DNA of 64,000 bases from Streptomyces sp. NP160 (GTDB taxonomy: Bacteria; Actinomycetota; Actinomycetes; Actinomycetales; Quadrisphaeraceae): assembly GCF_006335115.1 (NCBI RefSeq), contig NZ_VDMJ01000016.1, positions 38,726 through 102,725 of the forward strand, read 5' to 3'. Shown here piece after piece: positions 44,150 through 52,699 of the stretch (position 1 is its first letter; the number at the start of each line of letters is the position of its first letter). Both the position numbers and the translations under genes were made by a program. The notes below the pieces were generated by a model. The model did no database searches. It had not been told where the DNA came from and worked only from the letters and a program-made list of their open reading frames with translations.

Positions 44150-46635
44150 GCGCCGCCACCGGGGCCCGCCCGGTCGCGGCCGGGTCCACCGGCGCCGCCC
44201 GCGGTGGCGCCGCAGCCGCTCCGTCGCTCCCCAGGCCGCGGGCCGGGCTCGTGAGACCGCGCCGTCCAGTCACCCGCGGACTGCTCGAGCGGTGCCTGGT
44301 GCTGGCGACCCTTGCGCTGTGCCTGGTCACGGCCCTGGTGGCCTGGTCCGGCGCCCCGTCCGCCCCGGGGTGGGCGGCCGGGCTGGTGCCGCTGCCGGTC
44401 CGCGGGACCGTCGCGGCGCTGGCCGCGCTGTGCCTGCCCGGCACACCCCTCGTGCTCCTGCTGCGCCCCCAGAGCCGGGCGCTCGGTGCGGCGCTGGCCA
44501 CCAGCACCTCGCTGGCGGTGACCGTGCTCCTCGCGCTGGGCACGCTCCTCGCCGGTGCGTGGGCCCCCCTGGCCACCGAGGCCGGGGTGCTCGCCGCCTC
44601 CGCCGCCCTGGCCGTCCTCGCCGCGCTGCGGTCGCCGAGCCCGCCCCCCGGGGCGCTGCGCGCTCTGCTGGCGCGGGCGCGTCCCGCTGTGCGCGCAGCG
44701 CTCCCCGTGCCGTCGAGCACCGCCGGCAGCCGGGTCCGGCGACGGCTGGTCGGCTGGGCCGGGACGGCCGTGGCCGCCGGCCTCTTCGTCCTGCAGGCCA
44801 CGACCCTCGACACCTCCGCGATCGGTGACCTCGGGCTCGTCCAGGCCGTCGGCTGGCCGCTGCTCGCGTGCTTCGCGCTGACCGGCGTCGTCGTCGCCGT
44901 CGGGCTGCTCGGGCGCCGCCCCGACCCCGCGGTGCTGCTCCCGGCGCTGCTCCTCGTGGTGGTCTCGCAGACGTCGCTGCTCAGCGCCGCCACCGGCGAG
45001 GTCTCCACCCCCACGGCCTGGGTGCACCGCGGCTTCGCGGACCTCATCAGCGCCACCGGCGTGCTCCCACCGCCGTTCGACGCGCGCATGAGCTGGGCGG
45101 GCTTCTTCGCGGCCACCTCCCACGTCGTCGCCGTGGGCGGGCTGCCCGACGCGACGGTGCTGCTCGCGCCGGCCCCCGTCGTCCTGGACGTCCTCGTGCT
45201 GGCGCCCCTGTTCGTCATCGCCCGCGCCGTGACGGGTCGCGCCGCCAGCGCCTGGCTGGCGCTGTTCCTCGTGGTGCTCACCGACTGGTACCAGCAGGAC
45301 TACTTCGCCCCCCAGGCGGTGGCGGTGCTCTGGCTCACCACCGCGCTCGCGGTGCTCCTGTGGTGGTGGCGGGCCGTCGCGCCCGCTCCGGCCACCGGGA
45401 CCCCGGTGCAGCGCCTGCGGGCCCTCGCGGGGGCGTGGCGCACCACGCCCGCCGTGCCGGCGGGCACCCGCCGCGCCGCGGTCTGGGGCACCGAGGCCCT
45501 CCTGTGGCTGGTGCTGCTGGCCATGGTGGTCACCCACCAGCTGACGCCGCTGGTGGCCATCGGCGCGCTCGTCGTCATCACCGCGCTGGGGGCCACCCGC
45601 TTCCGCACCCTGTGGCTGGTGGCGGGCCTGGCCTTCACCGCGTGGTTCAGCTTCGGCGCCGAGGGCTACTGGTCCGGCCACCTGGCCGCCCTGCTCGGCG
45701 ACGTCGGGCAGGTCTCCGCCGCCGTCGAGGGCGGCGTGGCGGCCCGCGTGGGTGACGTGCCCCTGCACCAGGTCGGGCAGGTCGTCCGCCTGGCCACCTC
45801 CGGCGCCCTGGCCCTGACGGCGGTGGCCGGCTGGTGGCTGCGCCGCGGACGCCGCGGCGCGCTGCTGGTGGGGGCGCTCGCCGCCCTGCCGTTCGGCCTG
45901 GTGGCCGTGCAGAGCTACGGCGGGGAGGTGGTCATCCGGTGCTTCCTGCTGGCCACCCCGCTGCTGGCGCCCCTGGCCGCCGAGGCGCTGGTGCGGCTGG
46001 TGGTGGCGCTGCGAGCCAGAGCCACGGCCAGAGCCCCCCGGACCGTGGGCGTCGGACGCCGCCCGCGCCGGACCCCGCTGCGCACGCCCCCGAGCCGCGC
46101 CCGCCACGCCGAGCGCCGGGGCACCACGGCCAGCTCGGGGCGCAGCGGGGCCACGCGGCGGCGCAGCCCGGTGACCACCGGCGTGCTCGTGACCGCCGTC
46201 GTGGTGTGCGGCGTCGCGGCCACCACCACCCGGGGCCTGAACGCCTCCTTCGAGCGCACCAGCACCGCTGAGCTGGCCGTGGCCGACCACCTGCTGGCCA
46301 CCGTCCCCTCCGGCACCTGGGTGGCCTCGCTCGGCAACGCCCCCTACCTCATGACGGCCCGCACCCTCAGCGGTGACGTCGAGGTGGGCGTGCCCACCGA
46401 CAGCACGGGAGCGTGCGACGAGGCGCCCGCGGCCTGCGTGCTCGACCAGCGGCCCGACTACCTGCTGCTCACCCCCACCCAGCAGGCCCAGGGCGTCTAC
46501 GCCGACGGTCGCGCACCCGGCTGGCTCGACGCGGTCGAGCGCGAGCTGCTCGCGTCCGGGCAGTACACGGCCCAGGTGGACGACGGCGACGTCGTGCTGC
46601 TGCGCCGCTCCGACCTGCCGGGAGGCGCCTCGTGA
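44146..46635 (+). CDS. Large polytopic membrane protein of the glycan locus (GT-C-like)
   Basis: An 829-residue protein with about 14-16 hydrophobic segments and an extracytoplasmic C-terminal part with two cysteines (GACDEAPAACVLD). No definite family is recognised. A loop after the middle helices (HRGFADLISATGVLPPPFDA) and a segment with FLVVLTDWYQQDYFAPQAVA resemble GT-C-type glycosyltransferases or uncharacterised actinobacterial EPS membrane proteins. It is coupled to the twin GT2 (overlap at 44146-44149) and to the next gene (46632-46635). It probably transfers or polymerises sugars using a polyprenyl donor. Confidence 0.7.
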   Translation: MSAATGARPVAAGSTGAARGGAAAAPSLPRPRAGLVRPRRPVTRGLLERCLVLATLALCLVTALVAWSGAPSAPGWAAGLVPLPVRGTVAALAALCLPGTPLVLLLRPQSRALGAALATSTSLAVTVLLALGTLLAGAWAPLATEAGVLAASAALAVLAALRSPSPPPGALRALLARARPAVRAALPVPSSTAGSRVRRRLVGWAGTAVAAGLFVLQATTLDTSAIGDLGLVQAVGWPLLACFALTGVVVAVGLLGRRPDPAVLLPALLLVVVSQTSLLSAATGEVSTPTAWVHRGFADLISATGVLPPPFDARMSWAGFFAATSHVVAVGGLPDATVLLAPAPVVLDVLVLAPLFVIARAVTGRAASAWLALFLVVLTDWYQQDYFAPQAVAVLWLTTALAVLLWWWRAVAPAPATGTPVQRLRALAGAWRTTPAVPAGTRRAAVWGTEALLWLVLLAMVVTHQLTPLVAIGALVVITALGATRFRTLWLVAGLAFTAWFSFGAEGYWSGHLAALLGDVGQVSAAVEGGVAARVGDVPLHQVGQVVRLATSGALALTAVAGWWLRRGRRGALLVGALAALPFGLVAVQSYGGEVVIRCFLLATPLLAPLAAEALVRLVVALRARATARAPRTVGVGRRPRRTPLRTPPSRARHAERRGTTASSGRSGATRRRSPVTTGVLVTAVVVCGVAATTTRGLNASFERTSTAELAVADHLLATVPSGTWVASLGNAPYLMTARTLSGDVEVGVPTDSTGACDEAPAACVLDQRPDYLLLTPTQQAQGVYADGRAPGWLDAVERELLASGQYTAQVDDGDVVLLRRSDLPGGAS

Positions 46636-46853
46636 TCGGTTCTGCAGCCCTCGGTCCCGCCACCGCTCTCAGCGCAGCCGCGCTCGTCCTGGCCGCCGTG
46701 CTGGTGGTCGCGACGTCGGTGCTGCGCGAGCTGCGCGTCCCGCGCGGCGGCGCCAGCGCCCGCCCGGGGCCGGTGGCGCTGGCGCTGGGGGCCGCGGCCG
46801 CGGTGGCGGTGGCCGCGACGCTGGTGCGCCTGCTGTCGGCGGTCTCCTCGTGA
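46632..46853 (+). CDS. 73-residue two-helix membrane protein
   Basis: Hydrophobic segments at ~8-28 and ~48-68 flank a short basic loop (RELRVPRGGASARPG). It has no homology I recognise. It overlaps the genes on both sides by four bases, so it is a genuine member of the coupled operon. A small subunit of the polymerase or flippase is plausible. Confidence 0.7.
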   Translation: MIGSAALGPATALSAAALVLAAVLVVATSVLRELRVPRGGASARPGPVALALGAAAAVAVAATLVRLLSAVSS

Positions 46854-48352
46854 GCGCCGTCCTCGAGCCCGCCGCCCCCGCGGCGGAGCTGGCGGGTCCT
46901 GCAGCTCCTGCGGGTCCAGCGGCCGCGGCCCGGGCCGACCTGTTCGGCCGGGGCGCCGTCTACGCGCTGGTCTCGGCCCTGCCCCTGGTGACCGCGGCGC
47001 TGGTCTCCCCGCTGCTGGCGCACCTGCTCGGGCCGGCGGGACTGGGCCTCATGGCCAGCGCCCTCGCCGTCCACCAGGTGCTCGTGGTCCTCTCCACCGC
47101 CGGGCTCGAGCAGTCCCTGGTGGTGCAGCGCGCCGAGGACGGCCACGACGCCGGGGCCCGGCGCCTGGTGGGCGTCGGCCTGGTGCTGTCCACGGCCACC
47201 GCCGTCCTGAGCGGGCTGACCGGGCCCCTCTGGGCGCCGGCGCTGGGCTTCGGCGGCTTCACCCCGCTGGTGCTGGCCACCGTGCTCTGGACCGCGCCCG
47301 CCGCCGCGACCGCCCTCGTGCTCGCGCTGCTCACCGCGCAGGACCGGCTCGTGGCCTTCACCGCTGCCAGCGCCACGGCCTCGGTGGGCAGCCAGGTGCT
47401 GGGGCTGGCGGCGGTGCTGCTGGTGGAGCGCAGCGCCCAGGCGTACGCGTGGGGCGTGGTGGCCGGGCAGGTGCTGGCCGTGGGGGTCGGCCTGGTGGCG
47501 GTGCGCCCGGACCTGCGCGGCGTGGCCGACCACCGCCTCGTGCGGCGGTCGGTGGCGCTGGGCCTGCCGCTGATGCTCAGCGGCCTGTCGGTCTTCGTGC
47601 TGAACGCCGGTGACCGCCTCGTGGTGCAGCGGCTGCTGGGGTCGGCCGAGGCCGGCCGGTACCAGGTGGCGTACACCGTGGGCTTCCTGTCGGTGACCCT
47701 CGCCGTCCTGCTCGGCCAGGCGTGGGCGGCGCGGATCGCCGACGTCCGCGACGAGCGCCGCCGGTGGGCGCTGATCAGCGCCAGCCGCGACCACCTCCTG
47801 CTGCTCTTCGCCCCGGTGGTGCTCGGGGTGGTGCTCGGGGCTCCGCTGGCGCTGCGCGTGCTGGCGCCACCCAGCTTCGCGCCCGAGGGGCTGCTGCTCG
47901 TGGTGGCGCTGGTGGTGCTCTCGGGGCTGCCGGTGGTGACCTCGCTGGCCACCACCCGCGCGCTCATCACGGTGCGCCGGAGCCGGCCGCTGGCGGTGGC
48001 CGCGGCGCTGGCGGCGGTGGTCAACACCGTGCTCAACGTCGTGCTGGTGCCGCACTGGGGGCTGGCGGGCGCGGCGGCGTCCACGGTGGTGGCCTTCTGG
48101 GTGCAGGCGGTGGTGCAGCGCGCGCTGCTGCCGCGCGCCGTCCGGCTGCCCGCGACCCCGGCGCGGACGTGGCTGCTCGTGGGGTCGGCCACGGCGGTGG
48201 CCCTCGCCACGGTGGCCCTCCCGCAGGACCCCGCCTGGGTCGCGGCGCGCACCGCGGCGGCGCTGGCGTGCCTGCCGTGGCTGTGGGTGGCCCTGCGCCG
48301 GGCGCAGCGCGCCCCGGAGCCCGCTGAGGACCTGGACGACGACGCGCAGTGA
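46850..48352 (+). CDS. Polysaccharide flippase of the MOP/Wzx type
   Basis: A 500-residue protein with 14 predicted helices after a ~27-residue Ala/Pro leader. The Wzx-like hallmarks are FGRGAVYALVSALPLVTAAL in helix 1, LLAHLLGPAGLGLMASALAV and the later GDRLVVQRLLGSAEAGRYQV. It would flip lipid-linked glycan units across the membrane. As the last gene of the coupled operon it supports a Wzx/Wzy-type export route. Confidence 0.88.
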   Translation: MSAVLEPAAPAAELAGPAAPAGPAAAARADLFGRGAVYALVSALPLVTAALVSPLLAHLLGPAGLGLMASALAVHQVLVVLSTAGLEQSLVVQRAEDGHDAGARRLVGVGLVLSTATAVLSGLTGPLWAPALGFGGFTPLVLATVLWTAPAAATALVLALLTAQDRLVAFTAASATASVGSQVLGLAAVLLVERSAQAYAWGVVAGQVLAVGVGLVAVRPDLRGVADHRLVRRSVALGLPLMLSGLSVFVLNAGDRLVVQRLLGSAEAGRYQVAYTVGFLSVTLAVLLGQAWAARIADVRDERRRWALISASRDHLLLLFAPVVLGVVLGAPLALRVLAPPSFAPEGLLLVVALVVLSGLPVVTSLATTRALITVRRSRPLAVAAALAAVVNTVLNVVLVPHWGLAGAAASTVVAFWVQAVVQRALLPRAVRLPATPARTWLLVGSATAVALATVALPQDPAWVAARTAAALACLPWLWVALRRAQRAPEPAEDLDDDAQ

Positions 48353-48440
48353 CGTCCCATCGGGTGCGCGCCACGGCGAACGGGTGGCTCCGACGCCTGG
48401 TCCTCACGCTGAGCAACCTCCGTTCCTTACCGTGAGTGAC

Positions 48441-48452
48441 GATCCGCGGATC
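48441..48452. promoter_or_regulatory. 12-bp palindrome upstream of the PIG-L gene
   Basis: GATCCGCGGATC is a perfect palindrome, 27 bases before the GTG start and 8 bases after a TACCGT (48428-48433) -10-like element. Ten of its bases recur at 51692-51701, upstream of another glycan gene. Confidence 0.4.
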
Positions 48453-48478
48453 ACCGCGGGCCAGACCCTGGAGGCGAC

Positions 48479-50305
48479 GTGCTGGCAGTGACGACGGGCC
48501 GCGGTGCGCTGGTGCGCCTGCTGGCAGCGGGCGCCGCCGCGCTGGCGCTGGTGGGCGGCGCGCCCGCCGGAGCCGGTGCACCGCCGGCCGCGGCCGCCCC
48601 GGCGGCGTCGTGCACGGGCGGGACGGTGGCCGTGGTCGCCCACCCCGACGACGACCTCTTCTTCCTCAACCCGGTGCTGTCCTCCGAGCTGGCCGCGGGG
48701 ACCTGCACGACCATCGTCTACGCCACGTCCGGAGACGCTGGGCGCGACAGCAGCTACCCGCGCAGCCGGGAGGCGGGCGTGCGCGCCGCGTGGTCCACGG
48801 CCACCCGGTCCGCGGGCACCTGGACCACCGGCACCACGACGCTCGCCGGCACCGCTGTCGCCACCGCCAGCCTGTCCGACCGGCCCCTGACGATGGTCTA
48901 CCTGCGGCTGCCCGACGGCGGCCTGGACGCCCAGGGCTCCTCGCGCTACGGCTGGTCGAGCATCCCCGCGCTCCTGCAGGGCGGCCGCACCACCATCTCC
49001 ACCACCGGGACGCCCAGCGCCATCTACACCGCGGACTCCCTCGTGGCGACCGTCGCCGCCGTCATCCGCGCGCAGGCCCCGTCAGCGGTGCGCACGCAGG
49101 ACTTCTCCCACGCCGGGGACGTCGACCACCCCGACCACCACGCGGTCGCGAAGGTCGCCGTGCTGGCCCGCGACGCCGCCGCCAGCCAGGCGCCCGTGGT
49201 CGGCTACTACGGCTACCCGGTCAACGACCTGCCGGCCAACGTCACCGGCGCGGCGCTCGCCGCCAAGCAGGACGCCCTGTACGCCTACGCGCCCTACGAC
49301 GACCAGATGTGCGGCAGCACCTCCGCGTGCTCCGGGAAGTACGAGGCCGGCTGGCTCGCCCGCCAGCACGTCTCCGGGACCTCGCTGCCCTCGGCAGCGC
49401 CGACCCCGACGGCCAGCAGCGACGCGGCGCGCACCGCGACGGCCACCGCCTCCTCGCAGAACGCCGGCACCGGGCAGACCGCGGCGAAGGCGGTGGACGG
49501 CGTGGTGGACGGCTACCCCGGCGACCACACCGCCGAGTGGGCCACGCAGCGCGGGGGTGCGGGCAGCACCCTCACGCTGACCTGGGCGTCGCCGGTGGTG
49601 CTGTCCTCGGTGGTCCTCTTCGACAGGCCCAACGCCGACGACCGCGTCACGAGCGGCACCCTCGCCTTCTCCGACGGCACGACCGTCGCCGTGGGAGCCC
49701 TCGACGACGCCGGGGCGGCCACCCCCGTCACCTTCAGCGCCCGCTCCACCACCTCGCTCACGTTCAGGGTCGGATCCGTCAGCGCCACCACCGCCAACGC
49801 CGGTCTCGCCGAGCTGCAGGCCTGGACCCCGGCCGGCACCGGCATCCCGACGACCACGCCGACGACCACGCCGACCCCCGCCCCGGCGGTCGACCTGGCG
49901 CGCTCCGCCACCGCCACCGCGAGCTCGCAGAGCAGCGCGACCGGCCAGACGGCCGCGAAGGCCGTCGACGGGGTGCTCGGCGGCTACCCGGGCGACCACA
50001 CCGCCGAGTGGGCCAGCGCGGGCGGCGGCGCCGGCGCGACCCTGTCCCTGGCGTGGTCCGCGCCGGTCACCCTCGGCCGGGTGGTGCTGCACGACAGGCC
50101 GAACACCGACGACCGCATCACGGGTGCTGTGCTGACCTTCTCCGACGGTTCCCGGGTCGCCGTGCCGGCCCTCGCCGACGACGGCAGCGCCACCACCGTG
50201 GCCTTCGCACCCCGCGCCACCACGTCGCTGCGGCTGACCACCACCTCGGTCAGCGCCACCACCCGCAACGCGGGTCTGTCCGAGCTGCTCGCCTACGCCT
50301 CCTGA
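48479..50305 (+). CDS. Secreted PIG-L family deacetylase with two tandem discoidin-like domains
   Basis: A 608-residue protein with a signal peptide (residues ~1-38). The PIG-L/LmbE fold follows, with zinc motifs VAHPDDDLFFLNP and VDHPDHHAVAK. Residues ~310-445 and ~465-605 are two similar beta-sandwich (discoidin/F5-8C-like) domains. Both contain GQTAAKAVDGV, GYPGDHTAEWA and NAGLxEL, showing an internal duplication. They are joined by a Thr/Pro linker. An extracytoplasmic GlcNAc-type deacetylase acting on surface glycan is likely. GGAGG precedes the GTG. Its 3' end overlaps the convergent GT4 gene by 13 bases. Confidence 0.88.
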   Translation: MLAVTTGRGALVRLLAAGAAALALVGGAPAGAGAPPAAAAPAASCTGGTVAVVAHPDDDLFFLNPVLSSELAAGTCTTIVYATSGDAGRDSSYPRSREAGVRAAWSTATRSAGTWTTGTTTLAGTAVATASLSDRPLTMVYLRLPDGGLDAQGSSRYGWSSIPALLQGGRTTISTTGTPSAIYTADSLVATVAAVIRAQAPSAVRTQDFSHAGDVDHPDHHAVAKVAVLARDAAASQAPVVGYYGYPVNDLPANVTGAALAAKQDALYAYAPYDDQMCGSTSACSGKYEAGWLARQHVSGTSLPSAAPTPTASSDAARTATATASSQNAGTGQTAAKAVDGVVDGYPGDHTAEWATQRGGAGSTLTLTWASPVVLSSVVLFDRPNADDRVTSGTLAFSDGTTVAVGALDDAGAATPVTFSARSTTSLTFRVGSVSATTANAGLAELQAWTPAGTGIPTTTPTTTPTPAPAVDLARSATATASSQSSATGQTAAKAVDGVLGGYPGDHTAEWASAGGGAGATLSLAWSAPVTLGRVVLHDRPNTDDRITGAVLTFSDGSRVAVPALADDGSATTVAFAPRATTSLRLTTTSVSATTRNAGLSELLAYAS

Positions 50306-51456
50306 CCCGGGCCTGGAGGCGGCTGGCCGGCGGCCGAGGCCAGCTCGGCCTCCAGCGCGTCCCAGCGCCGTTCGGCGTCGAAGCGGCGCGCCAGCGCGGC
50401 GAGGCGGTCGCCGAGCCCGTCGTCGTCGTCGCGCCACCGCAGCAGGGAGCGCACGGCCGCGACGAGCGCGGCCGGGTCACCCGGCGGCACGAGGAGGCCC
50501 TCGGGGGCTCCCGCCAGCACCTCCGGCACCGCGCCGGTGCGCGAGGCGACCACGGGTCTGGCGGTGCTCAGCGCCTCCAGCGGCACCCTGCCGAACGACT
50601 CCGCCATGAGCGATGGGAAGAGCACGACGTCCGCCGCGTGCAGCAGCGGGACGACGTCGCGCTGGACGCCCAGCCGCGTGGCCCGGCCCGCCGCCACGGC
50701 GGCCTCGAGCACGCCCGGCAGCCCGCCGTCCGGGTGCCCCTGCGGGACGTCACCGGCCACGAGCAGGTGGGCTGACGGCTCCGCGGCCTGCAGCTCCTGC
50801 CACGCCCGGGCCACCACGCCGGCGCCCTTGCCCTCCACGAGCAGGCCGTACAGCAGCACCACGCGGGCCTCGGCCGGCAGGCCCAGCTGCTCGCGGGCCG
50901 TCCGGAGCTCCTGCGCCCCGCCCGGCGGGTAGCCGCCCGCGGGCAGCGCGTTGTGCAGCACGCCGACCCTGTCCACCGGGAGGCCGGCGTCCACCCACTG
51001 CCGGCGGGTGAACTCGGAGACCGCCAGGTGGCGACCCACGCCGGCGGCCAGCAGCCGCTGGACGGGCCGGCGGTACATGGGCGCGTGGTGCAGGTGGCAC
51101 ACCAGCGGTGTCCGGGTGGCCGAGCGGGCGGCGTGGGCCCAGGCGAGGTGCTCGAAGCGCTGCACCCACAGGACATCGGGTCGCAGCCGTCGCAGCAGCC
51201 GAGCGCTGGCCGCGTAGGCGGCCAGGTCCGAGGGGGTGCGTCCCGGGGACCAGGCCACGCGGTGCGGGCCGTGCAGGTGCGCGCCCGCCGCCAGCAGGTC
51301 GTCGTGGAGGTCCCCGGGCGCGGGCCGGTAGCGCGCCGGGCCGTGGACCACGTGCAGGTCGTGGCCCCGCGCGGACAGGCCGCGCACGTCCTCCAGGAGC
51401 GTGACCTCGATGCCGCCGAGGCGGCTGGGCTCCAGGACGTCGAGCACGATCCGCAC
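50293..51456 (-). CDS. GT4-family glycosyltransferase
   Basis: A 387-residue GT-B enzyme. The N-terminal donor-side domain begins RIVLDVLEPSRLGGIEVTL. The C-terminal domain has the nucleotide-sugar motifs LLYGLLVEGKG, FPSLMAESFGRVPLEAL and ASRTGAVPEVL (E-x7-E pattern). The stop is TAG, one of few in the window. On the minus strand TAGGGT (51464-51469) ends seven bases before the GTG at 51454-51456, so the mRNA is probably leaderless. It likely contributes a sugar to the glycan made by the neighbouring genes. Confidence 0.9.
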   Translation of the reverse strand: MRIVLDVLEPSRLGGIEVTLLEDVRGLSARGHDLHVVHGPARYRPAPGDLHDDLLAAGAHLHGPHRVAWSPGRTPSDLAAYAASARLLRRLRPDVLWVQRFEHLAWAHAARSATRTPLVCHLHHAPMYRRPVQRLLAAGVGRHLAVSEFTRRQWVDAGLPVDRVGVLHNALPAGGYPPGGAQELRTAREQLGLPAEARVVLLYGLLVEGKGAGVVARAWQELQAAEPSAHLLVAGDVPQGHPDGGLPGVLEAAVAAGRATRLGVQRDVVPLLHAADVVLFPSLMAESFGRVPLEALSTARPVVASRTGAVPEVLAGAPEGLLVPPGDPAALVAAVRSLLRWRDDDDGLGDRLAALARRFDAERRWDALEAELASAAGQPPPGPGQEA

Positions 51457-51780
51457 ACGGCGGACCCTACGCAGCCGGGGGCGAGCACGGAGCGTGATCA
51501 CCACTGCTGGGTCGGTGTCCCCAGGGCGGGATACGCACGACGCCTGGTGGCCCGCGGTGATCAGCTCGTCGACGTGTCGTCACCCCGTGCGCTGACCGGG
51601 TGACAGTGCTCATCACGCATTGTGACGGCGGCGAGGTGACTGAGAGTGTTCACCCGTGGCCGACGAGGCCACCGGGAGACGCGAGGATCCCGATCCGCGG
51701 ACTGGTCGCCGCGTGCGGATCGGGGGAGCGAGTGGCGAAACCGGAACCCGAGGAGCACAGCACGTCCCGGGGGAGCACCG
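51457..51780. other. 324-base intergenic region between GT4 and GT2 genes
   Basis: No gene. It contains the leaderless GT4 promoter on the minus strand and a long untranslated region for the plus-strand GT2. A perfect 10-bp inverted repeat (51689-51698 with 51715-51724) has a 16-base spacer. Its left arm includes the 10-mer shared with the palindrome at 48441. A GTGACA/CATTGT pair near 51601-51622 could be a promoter, but this is weak. Confidence 0.5.
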
Positions 51781-52617
51781 ATGACCAGCACCAGCGCCGC
51801 CACCGTCAGCGTCGTCATCCCGACCAAGAACGAGGCGCGCAACGTCGGCTGGGTGCTCGAGCGCCTGCCCGAGCAGGTCACCGAGGTGGTCCTCGTGGAC
51901 GCGAACAGCGTCGACGGCACGGTCGAGGCCGCGCTCGCCGTCCGCCCCGACTGCGTGGTGGTCCGCCAGACCCGCAAGGGCAAGGGCAACGCGCTCGCGG
52001 CGGGCTTCGAGGCCGCCACCGGCGACTACATCGTCATGATCGACGCCGACGGGTCGATGGACCCGGCCGAGATCGCCGACTTCACCGCCGCGCTCGACGC
52101 CGGCGCCGACTACGCCAAGGGCTCCCGCTTCGCCCCCGGCGGCGGCAGCGACGACATCACGCGCCTGCGCCGCGCGGGCAACTGGGGCCTCAACGCGCTC
52201 ACCAACGCGCTGTTCCGCTCGCGCTACAGCGACCTCTGCTACGGCTACAACGCCTTCCGCCGCGACTGCGTGGCCGCGTTCGCGCTGCCCACCGCGCACG
52301 GCACCACCGCCGCGCAGTGGGGCGACGGCTTCGAGATCGAGACGATGATCAACGTCCGCGTGGCCGTCGCCGGCAAGAAGATCACCGAGGTCGCCAGCTT
52401 CGAGGCCGAGCGCCGCTACGGCGTGAGCAACCTCAACACCTTCCGCGACGGGTTCCGGGTGCTCGGCACGATCTTCGACGAGCGCCGCCGCGCCACCCGC
52501 TCCGGCCGCACCTCCGGCAGCGCTGCCTCCAGCGCCCTGCCCGCGGCGATCCCCGCCCAGCGCGCCGAGCTGGACCTCACCGCCGCCGACCTGAGCGGCG
52601 AGCTGACCCACGCCTGA
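51781..52617 (+). CDS. GT2 glycosyltransferase, dolichyl-phosphate-mannose-synthase-like
   Basis: A 278-residue enzyme. The GT-A fold shows VSVVIPTKNEARNVGWVLER, then VVLVDANSVDGT and the DXD motif IDADGSMDP. There are no membrane helices, as in DPM/DPG-type synthases that load sugar onto a polyprenyl phosphate. The likely product is a lipid-linked sugar used by the large membrane protein of the same locus. The C-terminal ~35 residues are disordered. Confidence 0.88.
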   Translation: MTSTSAATVSVVIPTKNEARNVGWVLERLPEQVTEVVLVDANSVDGTVEAALAVRPDCVVVRQTRKGKGNALAAGFEAATGDYIVMIDADGSMDPAEIADFTAALDAGADYAKGSRFAPGGGSDDITRLRRAGNWGLNALTNALFRSRYSDLCYGYNAFRRDCVAAFALPTAHGTTAAQWGDGFEIETMINVRVAVAGKKITEVASFEAERRYGVSNLNTFRDGFRVLGTIFDERRRATRSGRTSGSAASSALPAAIPAQRAELDLTAADLSGELTHA

Positions 52618-52649
52618 GCCGACCCGGCTCCCGCACGGGGGTCACCCGA

Positions 52650-52666
52650 AGGGCGCAGGGCGCCCT
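52650..52666 (+). terminator. Hairpin after the GT2 gene
   Basis: AGGGCGC-AGG-GCGCCCT forms a perfect 7-bp stem 33 bases after the stop codon, consistent with a terminator before the GH16 gene. Confidence 0.5.
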
Positions 52667-52699
52667 CCGGTCGTCCCGGCCGGCGGCCGAAGCACTGCT

